Origin: Bacteroidota bacterium
GTDB lineage: Bacteria > Bacteroidota > Bacteroidia > Flavobacteriales > Flavobacteriaceae
Reading direction: 5' to 3'
Assembly: GCA_004356305.1 (NCBI GenBank)
Contig: SMXJ01000025.1
Location: 1-10,595 of the forward strand
DNA length: 10,595 nt
Of this stretch, positions 1-6,675 are shown in pieces. Both the position numbers and the translations under genes were made by a program. The notes beneath the pieces were generated by a model. It did not search any database and was not told where the DNA came from. It saw only the letters and a list, made by a program, of their open reading frames with translations. The first letter of the stretch is position 1. The number at the start of each line of letters is the position of its first letter.

Positions 1-1
1 G

Positions 2-820
2 CTAATACTGTTCTTTTTCATTCGGGAAATCGCCACTTTTTACATCTTTAATATAGCTACTGAAGGCTTTGGACATTTCAGAATAGAGATCCAGATATCT
101 ACGCAAAAACCGTGGATTGAATTCATAGGTCATCCCTATCATATCGTGAGTCACCAGTACTTGCCCGTCTACGCCACCACCCGCTCCGATACCAATAATA
201 GGAATGGTGAGGCTTTTAGCGACTTTCTCTGCCAGTGCGGCAGGTACTTTTTCCAATACAATACTGAAACACCCTGCTTTTTCCAACAATTGGGCATCCT
301 CGGTAAGTTTCTTCGCTTCTTCTTCTTCTTTGGCCCGCACTGTATAGGTTCCAAATTTATAAATGGATTGAGGGGTAAGTCCTAAATGTCCCATCACCGG
401 TATTCCCGCATTCAAAATACGTTTGATAGATTCTTTGATCTCCTTGCCCCCTTCCATTTTTACGCCATGCGCACCGCTTTCTTTCATAATGCGAATGGCA
501 GACCGAAGCGCCTCTTTGGGATCGCTTTGATAACTACCGAAAGGAAGGTCTACTATCACCAGGCTGCGATCGATTCCTCTAATAACAGAGGAGGCATGGT
601 AGATCATTTGGTCCAGGGTTATGGGAAGTGTGGTTTCATGGCCCGCCATAACATTCGAGGCGGAATCTCCTACTAATATAACATCTACACCGGAGCCATC
701 TACTATCTTAGCCATGGTGTAGTCATAGGCAGTGAGCATGGAGATCTTTTCCCCGTTTTGTTTCATATCCACCAAGGTTTTGGTGGTAATTCGTTTGTAT
801 TCTTTCTTAGCTATCGACAT
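2..820 (-). CDS. panB: 3-methyl-2-oxobutanoate hydroxymethyltransferase
   Basis: PanB transfers a hydroxymethyl group from 5,10-methylenetetrahydrofolate to 2-oxoisovalerate, making ketopantoate, the first committed step to pantothenate and coenzyme A; it is a cytoplasmic Mg-dependent barrel enzyme. The 272-residue reading is full length for the family. Visible family motifs are LTAYDYT (29-35), VGDS (50-53, metal-binding Asp52), DLPFGSY (91-97, Asp91), VKMEGG (120-125, Lys121), GHLGLTPQS (144-152), VLEKVP (188-193, with the expected catalytic Glu190) and a GIGAG phosphate-loop-like segment followed by DGQVLVTHD. I start at MSIAKKEYK (position 820); the frame stays open six codons upstream, but those codons run into the divergent promoter region. 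No Shine-Dalgarno sequence precedes the start, as is usual in Bacteroidota. The stop codon (2-4) lies at the window edge, so the downstream neighbour is not visible. It is divergent from the NTF2-like gene. Confidence 0.96.
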   Translation of the reverse strand: MSIAKKEYKRITTKTLVDMKQNGEKISMLTAYDYTMAKIVDGSGVDVILVGDSASNVMAGHETTLPITLDQMIYHASSVIRGIDRSLVIVDLPFGSYQSDPKEALRSAIRIMKESGAHGVKMEGGKEIKESIKRILNAGIPVMGHLGLTPQSIYKFGTYTVRAKEEEEAKKLTEDAQLLEKAGCFSIVLEKVPAALAEKVAKSLTIPIIGIGAGGGVDGQVLVTHDMIGMTYEFNPRFLRRYLDLYSEMSKAFSSYIKDVKSGDFPNEKEQY

Positions 821-848
821 GGTGTAACAGATTACCAAGTAAAAGTAC

Positions 849-856
849 TAATTTTG
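849..856 (+). promoter_or_regulatory. Bacteroidota-type -7 promoter element (TAATTTTG)
   Basis: TAATTTTG matches the Bacteroidota -7 consensus TAnnTTTG exactly and lies 24 bases before the ATG at 881. The 60-base gap between the divergent panB and NTF2-like starts must hold both promoters. I see no clean TTG -33 element about 19-21 bases upstream (the sequence there reads ATTACC), so the promoter is only half supported. No convincing match was found for panB on the other strand. Confidence 0.4.
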
Positions 857-880
857 AAATCAATTGATAATGCAAAAACC

Positions 881-1342
881 ATGAAGTCACCACTATTATT
901 GTTTAGTATTCTTTTTTCCATAGCTGCCGTTGGACAAAACTCTTTTACCGAGGCCAATGCCAGGCAGATCATCGATACTTTTTTTGAAGGTTTTCATAAA
1001 GGGGATACACTTTTGATGAAATCGGTTATGACCGATGACCTCGTGATGCAAACTGCTTTTACCGATAAGGAGGGAAATAATAAAATAACGAATGATACTT
1101 CGGAAGATCTATTGAATGCGATCGCCAGCCGTCCGGAGGATCAAAAATGGGATGAACGCCTGTTGGGCTATAAAGTACAAATAGACGGAAATCTGGCGCA
1201 CGTTTGGACGCCTTATGAGTTTTGGTTCAATGATAGTTTTAGTCATTGTGGGGCCAATGCTTTTACCCTTGTCAAAACCGACGATGGTTGGAAGATCATT
1301 CATTTGATCGACTCAAGGCGTAAATCGACCTGCAAACCATAG
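881..1342 (+). CDS. Secreted NTF2-like (SnoaL/DUF4440-type) protein
   Basis: This 153-residue protein starts with a classic signal peptide (MKSPLLLFSILFSIAAVGQ, with likely cleavage after about residue 18), so it is exported. The mature part reads like the NTF2/SnoaL-like fold: a helical start (EANARQIIDTFFEGFHKGDTLLMKSVMTDD), then beta strands around LVMQTAF, GYKVQIDGNLAHVWTPYEFWFND, the CGANAFTLVKTDDGWKIIHL strand pair, and a short C-terminal tail with SRRKST. The pattern 'DGWKIIHLIDS' near the end is typical of DUF4440/lumazine-binding-like members. Family proteins range from small-molecule isomerases to proteins with no known reaction, so no substrate is claimed. The ATG at 881 is chosen because it places the signal peptide at the N terminus; the frame is open further upstream but overlaps panB. 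It converges with dinB, 43 bases away. Confidence 0.8.
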   Translation: MKSPLLLFSILFSIAAVGQNSFTEANARQIIDTFFEGFHKGDTLLMKSVMTDDLVMQTAFTDKEGNNKITNDTSEDLLNAIASRPEDQKWDERLLGYKVQIDGNLAHVWTPYEFWFNDSFSHCGANAFTLVKTDDGWKIIHLIDSRRKSTCKP

Positions 1343-1385
1343 CGACCTTCGTTTTTTTTTAGAAAATATATTGAGAATATTATAA
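1343..1385. other. Short convergent gap with a T-tract
   Basis: The 43 bases between the NTF2-like stop and the dinB stop contain a run of nine T (1352-1360) and then AT-rich sequence. A T-tract just after the stop of the plus-strand gene suggests a terminator, but I cannot find a stable stem in front of it, so this is noted and not called a terminator. Confidence 0.3.
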
Positions 1386-2603
1386 CTATTTCCGTCTATT
1401 CGCCAATAAAGGAGGAGGCTCCCCGGTAAAAGGATTCCAGCGACCGATACTTTTGGCGCCCATTCCGGCTGCTTTTATCACTGCGCGATCACCATAACGC
1501 TCTCGCATTTTGTCCATGGCCTGATATAGGCTGATGATCTTATCATTATCGTCAAACAGATCGATTTGCTGGCCGCCTTCCACCAGGTGGCTAAACCGAA
1601 CCCCCACCAAACGTACCAAAAGCCTGCGCTGATACAGTTTTTTGTAGATCTCCATCACTACAGGTACTATTTTATGGTCGGCCGAACTATACGGAATTCG
1701 TTTTTGTTGCGTATAGGTTTGGAAATCGGAGTACCGGATCTTAAAAGTCACACAGGCGGTCAACTTATTTCCCCGGCGCAACTGATAGATCAAATTTTCG
1801 GCCATGGCGATGATGACGCTTTCCAGTTTTTTGACATCGGTGGTGTCGCGGTCGAAGGTGCGCTCCGTAGAGATGGATTTACGTTCGGTATATTGTACGA
1901 CGGGTGAGTTATCGATGCCATTGGCCTTTTTCCAAATTAGCTGCCCATTCTTCCCAAATACCTTTGCCATCATCTCTATGGGCATTTCCTGAATGGTCTT
2001 AATGCGTTTGACCCCCAGATCACACAATTGCCGATAGGTAACTTTCCCCACCATAGGAATTTTACTTACCGATAGCGGCGAGAGAAAAGGTTTTTCGGTG
2101 CCCTGACAGACCTGTATCTGATTGTTGGGCTTGGCCTCACCGGTTGCAATTTTGGAAACGGTTTTATTGATGGACAACCCAAAAGAAATGGGCAATCCGG
2201 TTTCCTTTATGATGCGTGTACGCAATTCGGAAGCCAGCTTATGGCATCCAAAAAATTGATCCATTCCCGTAAGATCTATATAAAACTCATCCACCGACGT
2301 TTTTTCATACAAGGGGACACTCTCCTTGATCACGTCGGTCACCATATTGGAGAATTTGCTGTAGATCCCCGAGTTTCCTCTTAGTACAATAGCTTCGGGA
2401 CATAGCTGTCTTGCCATTCGCATAGGCATGGCCGAGTGAATTCCAAAAGTACGGGCCTCATAGCTACAGGAGGCGACCACCCCGCGATCTGTAGTGCCAC
2501 CAATGAGGACCGGCTTCCCTTCCAGCTCGCTGTCCAGCAGGCGTTCGCAGGACACGAAAAAGGTGTCCAGGTCCATGTGTACTATGTGGCGATTGTTGTT
2601 CAT
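1386..2603 (-). CDS. dinB: DNA polymerase IV (Y-family translesion polymerase)
   Basis: This 405-residue error-prone polymerase copies past damaged template bases. The palm and fingers are present: HMDLDTFFVSCE (9-20) carries metal-binding Asp11 and the steric-gate Phe16; GVVASCSYEAR (41-51) and GIHSAMPMRMA (54-64) are the usual nucleotide-binding segments; SVDEFYIDLTG (103-113) carries Asp105 and Glu106. So all three catalytic acids are present and this is not an inactive ImuB-type protein. The thumb follows (KIPMVGKVTYRQLCDLGV), then the little-finger domain. GGQQIDLF around 343-350 matches a beta-clamp-binding motif (QxDLF type). The C terminus ends with YGDRAVIKA and a conserved-looking WNPFTGEPPP. 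The start at 2603 places the first beta strand normally; the frame continues upstream only through repeat DNA. A small GC hairpin lies just before the start. The dnaE gene on the same strand suggests a shared role in damage tolerance. Confidence 0.95.
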   Translation of the reverse strand: MNNNRHIVHMDLDTFFVSCERLLDSELEGKPVLIGGTTDRGVVASCSYEARTFGIHSAMPMRMARQLCPEAIVLRGNSGIYSKFSNMVTDVIKESVPLYEKTSVDEFYIDLTGMDQFFGCHKLASELRTRIIKETGLPISFGLSINKTVSKIATGEAKPNNQIQVCQGTEKPFLSPLSVSKIPMVGKVTYRQLCDLGVKRIKTIQEMPIEMMAKVFGKNGQLIWKKANGIDNSPVVQYTERKSISTERTFDRDTTDVKKLESVIIAMAENLIYQLRRGNKLTACVTFKIRYSDFQTYTQQKRIPYSSADHKIVPVVMEIYKKLYQRRLLVRLVGVRFSHLVEGGQQIDLFDDNDKIISLYQAMDKMRERYGDRAVIKAAGMGAKSIGRWNPFTGEPPPLLANRRK

Positions 2604-2610
2604 TTTTAAT

Positions 2611-2625
2611 TTCCGCGAAGGCGGG
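2611..2625. repeat. Short GC-rich hairpin next to the dinB start
   Basis: CCGC (2613-2616) pairs with GCGG (2621-2624) around a four-base loop in an otherwise AT-rich leader. On the dinB strand it ends about ten bases before the ATG. The sequence reads TTCCCGCCTTCGCGG on that strand and resembles a repeat I associate with intergenic DNA of flavobacteria. It may be a repeat remnant or may affect translation. Confidence 0.45.
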
Positions 2626-2637
2626 AATCTCATTTTT

Positions 2638-3052
2638 TTATTCAGTTCTTTTTTGCACTGCGTCGTCGCGTAACGGCTATGGGAGAGCACGGTTGATCGA
2701 GTCGATTTTCTCAATCCACTCCCGCTATTAGAGAAAAATGTATCAAAACCATTTTTGAACTGTTCATTTCTTTTGTATGACCAAAGAAAAGAAGCAACCC
2801 GCCCGAACGTGCCGTTCGGTACCTGCCCGACGGTGTCATTCAGGCGGGCGGGCGGGAAGAAAAGACACCTTCGACGAGGAATTTTTAAGCTGCGCTTAAA
2901 ACCGCACTCAAAACTCCGCGTCAGCTGCCTTCGACAGCTTCCTGAATCCCGGAGCTTTTGTGGCGCATATTCTTGTGCCGAAGGATTTTTCAACTCTCAA
3001 CTCCCGATTTTGGACTTCCGGCTTCGGTCTTCAAGCTTCGCGCCTCCAACTT
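2638..3052. other. Gene-free repeat region between dinB and the GIY-YIG gene
   Basis: I see no supportable gene in these roughly 415 bases, although long frames cross them on both strands. Contents in order: a copy of a 35-base repeat (listed separately); TTTCTTTTG/CAAAGAAA arms near 2768-2790; a hairpin with CCGAACG (2803-2809) and CGTTCGG (2813-2819) arms; a GGCGGGCGGGCGGG run near 2852; a perfect 8-base stem TTTTAAGC/GCTTAAAA with a three-base loop (2883-2901); and a C-rich, low-complexity stretch of CAACTCTCAACTCC-type words (about 2990-3065). The stacked hairpins and the frame openness look like dispersed repeat elements and not a coding gene. Confidence 0.6.
2703..2737. repeat. 35-base dispersed repeat, copy 1
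   Basis: This segment matches 3385-3419 at 31 of 35 positions by direct alignment; the shared core includes CCACTCCCG and TAGAGAAAA. The two copies have the same orientation and flank the GIY-YIG gene. The outer arms that make copy 2 a long hairpin are degenerate here. Confidence 0.75.
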
Positions 3053-3352
3053 TCAACCCTCAACCCCCACCTCCAAAGGCCTTTTCATCAGATCGGGTAG
3101 CGCACCATATCCTTTTTTGATCAGGGCTTCTTTTTGGGCATAGGGCCAACCCTTTATTTCCAGTTCAGAACTAACAGCTGTCGAAATATCGGTGAACTCA
3201 GTATAGAAGGCCAGTTGTACCGGTCTTCGATCACGTGTGTAGTTGCGCTTCCCCAGTTGGTGTTCGTCAAGGCGTTTCGACAGATTGCAGGTAATGCTCG
3301 TATAGTGACTATTATCGGCACATTTCAGGATGTATACAGAATATGTTTTCAT
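3053..3352 (-). CDS. GIY-YIG nuclease superfamily protein (UPF0213/YhbQ-like)
   Basis: This is a 99-residue single-domain protein, a normal size for the small UPF0213-like GIY-YIG proteins. The 'GIY' strand is YSVYILKC (4-11), the 'YIG' strand is HYTSITCNL (16-24), followed by KRLDEH (26-31), NYTRDRRPVQLAFYTEF (37-53) and SELEIKGWPYAQKEALI (62-78). Expected catalytic positions are kept: Tyr7, Tyr17, Arg27 and Glu63. The usual glycine of the YIG/YTG motif is replaced by Ser19, which is unusual. Family members cut or bind DNA, but the small ones have poorly known roles. The last residues (EVGVEG) are encoded by a low-complexity CAACCCTCAACCCCC repeat, so the natural C terminus may have been altered. 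It lies 97 bases downstream of dnaE on the same strand and 449 bases before dinB, and copies of a 35-base repeat lie on both sides. Confidence 0.85.
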   Translation of the reverse strand: MKTYSVYILKCADNSHYTSITCNLSKRLDEHQLGKRNYTRDRRPVQLAFYTEFTDISTAVSSELEIKGWPYAQKEALIKKGYGALPDLMKRPLEVGVEG

Positions 3353-3373
3353 GATCTTACTATTTATTATTTT

Positions 3374-3433
3374 GTCATTTCGAGCGATTTTCCCAAACCA
3401 CTCCCGTTACTAGAGAAAATCACTCGAACTGAC
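3374..3433. repeat. 60-base inverted-repeat element, containing repeat copy 2
   Basis: The arms 3374-3392 and 3415-3433 pair at 17 of 19 positions around a 22-base loop, so this could form a long hairpin. The loop CCACTCCCG...TACTA is shared with 2703-2737. The element fills most of the 97-base gap between dnaE and the GIY-YIG gene. It resembles a REP-like or small non-autonomous element; it lacks a T-tract, so I do not call it a terminator, although it may weaken read-through. Confidence 0.7.
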
Positions 3434-3443
3434 ATTTTCAATC

Positions 3444-3485
3444 TTCTTACTACTTACTACTTACTACTTGCTTAGTGCTTCCTGC
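3444..3485. repeat. Heptamer array over the 3' end of dnaE
   Basis: There are six 7-base units on the plus strand: TTCTTAC, TACTTAC, TACTTAC, TACTTGC, TTAGTGC, TTCCTGC. The period is seven with increasing divergence. The array overlaps the last codons of dnaE and supplies its stop codon. Related arrays occur at 6541-6582 and 10448-10524. Confidence 0.8.
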
Positions 3486-6479
3486 TTCATTCCTATACCG
3501 CTTCCCATGTGCCCTCGTTTTTACAGTACCCTCTGCATACCTCGGGTCTTCAATAATGGCCAATCGTTCCATCTCGGAAACTTCAATACTGATGCAATCA
3601 AATTCTTCCATCACTTTGCCGGTGATGCGGTACACCCCTTTGCCACGAAACCGGTATTTGGCAGCTACGGGCGGAAAATGAACCGTATCTATAAAATCCC
3701 CATCCCGGTCCAAAAATGTTCCGAAGTACATTCGTTTCTGATTGGCCGTTACTGTTACCTTTGTGGTGACCAAATACCCGTCCAGAGCAACATACTTCCC
3801 TACAAAATGAGGCAGATGCCTTGCCCGAAGAGTACCCTCTGATGGCGTTAGCAATAATTGAAACGGATTGCAAAGCGGATATCCCAACAGCTCTATTTCA
3901 TCATAGGCATCTTCCAAACTAGTATTAGGCAGGTTGGGGGTTTGGTAATTCACCTTTTCAGCTTTAAAAAGGATGAGTTTGTTCTCTTCAAAAGTCACCT
4001 TGTTGATCTTCATATGCGCCTCCCATAACAACTCGCGCTTGTTTCTTTTGGTGAATCGAAACGCATTGATCTTTATTAAAATAGACATCTGCTCCATGGA
4101 AACAGGGACACGATCGATAAAGTCGTCCAGACCGGAGAAGTAACCATTTTGTTTCCGGTCTTCAACAAAATGTTTGATCACTTTGGACTCCAACGAGTGT
4201 AAAAAGGTAAAGCCCAGATAGATGTCCTTCCCATGTATAACCACTTCCGCAAAACTTAAATTGATACAAGGCGGCAAAATAGTCCCTCCGTGCATTCGTG
4301 CCTCGTGTACATAGAATTCGGGGCGGTAAAATCCGCCGCCATTGTTGAGGGTCGCTACCATATATTCCAACGGATAGTAGGCTTTTAGAAACAGGCTTTG
4401 GTAGCTCTCCACCGCATAGGAAGCCGAGTGCCCCTTCGCGAAGGCATACCCGGCAAAGCTTTCGATCTGCCGCCAGATCTCCCTGGTGAGGTCTTCGGGC
4501 TTTCCGGAGTTTTTGCAGTTATCAAAGAACAGCACCTTTACTTTTAAGAATTCTTCCCGTGAACGGAATTTCCCCGACATCCCCCGCCGCAGCATATCGG
4601 CTTCGCCCAGGGTGAGTCCGCCAAAGTAGTGCGCCACTTTGATCACATCTTCCTGATAGACCATTACACCATAGGTTTCGGGCATGATGTCCAGCATGAT
4701 GGGATGGGCGTCTTTTCTTCGTTCCGGAAAACGGTAGCGCAGTATGTATTCGCGCATCATCCCCGATTTGGCAACGCCGGGCCGTATCACCGAACTGGCC
4801 GCTACCAAACCCAGATAGTCATCTACCTGTAGTTTGCGCAGCAACATACGCATGGCCGGGGATTCTACATAAAAACAGCCAATGACCCTGGCGTTTTTCA
4901 ACAGATATTTAATACGCTCGTCTTGCTTGAAACGCTTGATGTCGTGAATGTCGATGGGAGGTTGCTCCGGATGATTGTATTTTACAATTTCCACGGCGTC
5001 CTTTATTTTTCCCAGTCCACGCTGACTCAAAATATCAAATTTGTACAGCCCGATATCTTCGGCGACCACCATATCGAATTGGGTGGTGGCAAAGCCTTTG
5101 GGCGGCATAAAGGTAGCCGTGTAATAGTGGATGGGCTTTTCAGAAATAATGATCCCGCTGGCATGGATCCCCAGATAGTTAGGAAACCCTTGAATTAACT
5201 GACTGTACGCCACAACCAATTGCGATAGTTTGTCGAGGGTGCTGTAATTGTAATCGCCTTTAGAGAGCACATCAATCTCTGCTTTTGGCAAACCGAACAC
5301 CTTTCCCAATTCACGGATGGCGGCCTTATATTTAAAGGTGTTGTACACGGTGAGCAGGGCGGTGTTCTTAAAATTTTTAAAAATGAACTCGGTGATATCA
5401 TCCCGGTCCAGCCAGGAAAAGTCGATATCGAAATCGGGAGGGTTTTTGCGGTACAGATTGATAAAACGCTCAAAATAGAGGTCGAGCTCTATGGGATCGA
5501 CATCTGTGATACGAAGCAAATAGGCGATCACGCTATTGGCACCACTCCCGCGCCCTACATAGAAATAGCCTTTGCTGCGGGCGTATTTCAGGATCTTCCA
5601 GTTGATGAGGAAATAGGAGACAAACCCCTTTTGCTGAATGATATCGAGTTCCATTCCAATTCGGGAGAGGATGACCTCTTCTGGATCGTTCCCATAGCGA
5701 TAGGGCAGGCCACTGTAGGTTAGCTTTTTCAGTAGTCTATAATCGAGACCTTCATTCCCGGTGTATGATCGTTGGTTGTTGGGCGTTTCTTTGGAGAAAT
5801 CGAAGTCGATGCTACAGCGTTCCAGTAGTTTTTTTGTATTCCGGATCAATTCCGGAAACTCACTAAAGGCGGCTTCGATCTCCCGGGGAGAACAGAGGAT
5901 ATCATTTTCACTGCCTTGTTCGGAAACCGGAAGCTTGCTCAACAAAGTATTATTGGCGATCGCCCGAAGCAATCTATGGATATTGAATCCTTTTTTATGG
6001 GGAAAGGAAACGGTATGCAACACCAGGAGTTTGTCCAATCGGTTGCGCCAGGGAGAAAATTTCAAGCGATTGAGATCTTCGGCTTTTACACCCAGGAATT
6101 CATTTTCTGAAAGGTCTTTATGCTGAAATGTTGCAAAAGGATAGATCGCAAAAGTGTAGGGGAGTGGCGCTGCTTTTGGAGGAATGGCCTCTTCAGAATG
6201 TAAAAAGTGAGAAAGGTAGCCGTTGATATTTTGAAATCCACGGTTGTTTTGCGCCAACAGTATGAATTGTTGCTGTGCACCAAGTCTAAAATCGACCCCT
6301 ACTGCCGGCCGGATGTTGTATTTGGGTGCCAGGCGCAGTATGTCCATACAGGCCGAAGTTGTATTGATATCGGTCAATGCAAAGCTTGTGATCCCCAGTT
6401 CTTGTGCCGATTGCAGTAAGTCCCGGGGTTTGAGCGTGCCGTAGCGAAGGCTGTAATATGTGTGTACGTTGATATACAT
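3450..6479 (-). CDS. dnaE: Accessory DnaE-type DNA polymerase III alpha subunit
   Basis: This 1009-residue C-family polymerase extends DNA at the beta clamp; it is shorter than E. coli DnaE (1160) and than the main DnaE expected in this phylum, so I read it as the second, DnaE2-like copy. In order: an N-terminal PHP domain (NVHTYYSLRYGT, 4-15; ALTDINTTSA, 34-43), where the metal-site motif TDH reads TDI, suggesting a weak or dead PHP site; GRGSGANSVIAYLL in the palm; PPDFDIDF with catalytic Asp349 and Asp351; KFDILSQRGLG with the third Asp482; the fingers with AFAKGHSASYAVESYQ; helix-hairpin-helix-like DDFIDRVPVSMEQM; and an OB-fold-like end (GKYVALDGYLVTTKVTVTA). I start at MYINVHTYYS (6479), since upstream in-frame codons run through heptamer repeats and the operator region. 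The last residues (STKQVVSSK) come from a heptamer repeat. The promoter has tandem palindromes. Downstream on the same strand lie the GIY-YIG gene and dinB. Confidence 0.93.
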   Translation of the reverse strand: MYINVHTYYSLRYGTLKPRDLLQSAQELGITSFALTDINTTSACMDILRLAPKYNIRPAVGVDFRLGAQQQFILLAQNNRGFQNINGYLSHFLHSEEAIPPKAAPLPYTFAIYPFATFQHKDLSENEFLGVKAEDLNRLKFSPWRNRLDKLLVLHTVSFPHKKGFNIHRLLRAIANNTLLSKLPVSEQGSENDILCSPREIEAAFSEFPELIRNTKKLLERCSIDFDFSKETPNNQRSYTGNEGLDYRLLKKLTYSGLPYRYGNDPEEVILSRIGMELDIIQQKGFVSYFLINWKILKYARSKGYFYVGRGSGANSVIAYLLRITDVDPIELDLYFERFINLYRKNPPDFDIDFSWLDRDDITEFIFKNFKNTALLTVYNTFKYKAAIRELGKVFGLPKAEIDVLSKGDYNYSTLDKLSQLVVAYSQLIQGFPNYLGIHASGIIISEKPIHYYTATFMPPKGFATTQFDMVVAEDIGLYKFDILSQRGLGKIKDAVEIVKYNHPEQPPIDIHDIKRFKQDERIKYLLKNARVIGCFYVESPAMRMLLRKLQVDDYLGLVAASSVIRPGVAKSGMMREYILRYRFPERRKDAHPIMLDIMPETYGVMVYQEDVIKVAHYFGGLTLGEADMLRRGMSGKFRSREEFLKVKVLFFDNCKNSGKPEDLTREIWRQIESFAGYAFAKGHSASYAVESYQSLFLKAYYPLEYMVATLNNGGGFYRPEFYVHEARMHGGTILPPCINLSFAEVVIHGKDIYLGFTFLHSLESKVIKHFVEDRKQNGYFSGLDDFIDRVPVSMEQMSILIKINAFRFTKRNKRELLWEAHMKINKVTFEENKLILFKAEKVNYQTPNLPNTSLEDAYDEIELLGYPLCNPFQLLLTPSEGTLRARHLPHFVGKYVALDGYLVTTKVTVTANQKRMYFGTFLDRDGDFIDTVHFPPVAAKYRFRGKGVYRITGKVMEEFDCISIEVSEMERLAIIEDPRYAEGTVKTRAHGKRYRNEAGSTKQVVSSK

Positions 6480-6481
6480 AT

Positions 6482-6513
6482 TGGATATATTCCAAATATA
6501 TGGAATAATTCCA
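6482..6513. promoter_or_regulatory. Two TGGA-N5-TCCA palindromic operators at the dnaE promoter
   Basis: TGGATATATTCCA (6482-6494) and TGGAATAATTCCA (6501-6513) are both TGGA-N5-TCCA, with centres 19 bases apart, close to two helical turns. The second is a perfect palindrome around one base. They straddle the dnaE -7 box and end three bases before the start codon. This layout is what is expected for a dimeric repressor binding cooperatively. The regulator is not in the window. A LexA-like or S24-type damage regulator is a guess from the polymerase gene it controls. Confidence 0.65.
6493..6500 (-). promoter_or_regulatory. -7 promoter element of dnaE (TATATTTG)
   Basis: On the minus strand this reads TATATTTG, an exact match to TAnnTTTG. 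It falls in the gap between the two palindromes and overlaps the arm of the first. The start codon lies 13 bases downstream, so the transcript would have a very short leader of about 8-10 bases. I see no good TTG at the expected -33 spacing (TTTC is present near there). Confidence 0.6.
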
Positions 6514-6540
6514 ATATTTAGAAAGATTGTTGACAAATAA

Positions 6541-6582
6541 GTAATGAGTAGTGAGTAATGAGTAGTGAGTAGTGAGTAATGA
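6541..6582. repeat. Perfect heptamer array, six copies of GTARTGA
   Basis: There are six head-to-tail units of GTAATGA or GTAGTGA (R is A in units 1, 3 and 6 and G in units 2, 4 and 5). It begins about 28 bases upstream of the second dnaE operator. Read on the minus strand it gives an apparent peptide of the SLLTTHYSLL type, which is why open frames cross it. A diverged continuation with AGTGAATAGTGAAAG-type words lies near 6631-6665. Confidence 0.9.
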
Positions 6583-6602
6583 AAAGTGCTTGTCCGTCCG
6601 AA

Positions 6603-6618
6603 TCCCGAGTACTCGGGA
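6603..6618. repeat. Perfect 16-base palindrome TCCCGAGTACTCGGGA
   Basis: A perfect palindrome in gene-free DNA. It shares the CCCGA...TCGGG design with 7068-7083 and 9471-9490, so it is probably one of a family of dispersed palindromes. Confidence 0.75.
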
Positions 6619-6675
6619 GAAGGCGGAAAGAGTGAATAGTGAAAGGGTGAAGTATGCAGTAAGCAGGGAAAAATG

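Noticed and set aside
2604..2993. N-terminal extension of DinB
   Set aside because: The extra residues are translations of hairpins and dispersed repeats; the polymerase domain starts normally at MNNNRHIVHMD.
2755..3143. Plus-strand small proteins in the gap before the GIY-YIG gene
   Set aside because: They are encoded by stacked repeats and low-complexity C-rich DNA and overlap the GIY-YIG gene; no family features or start context.
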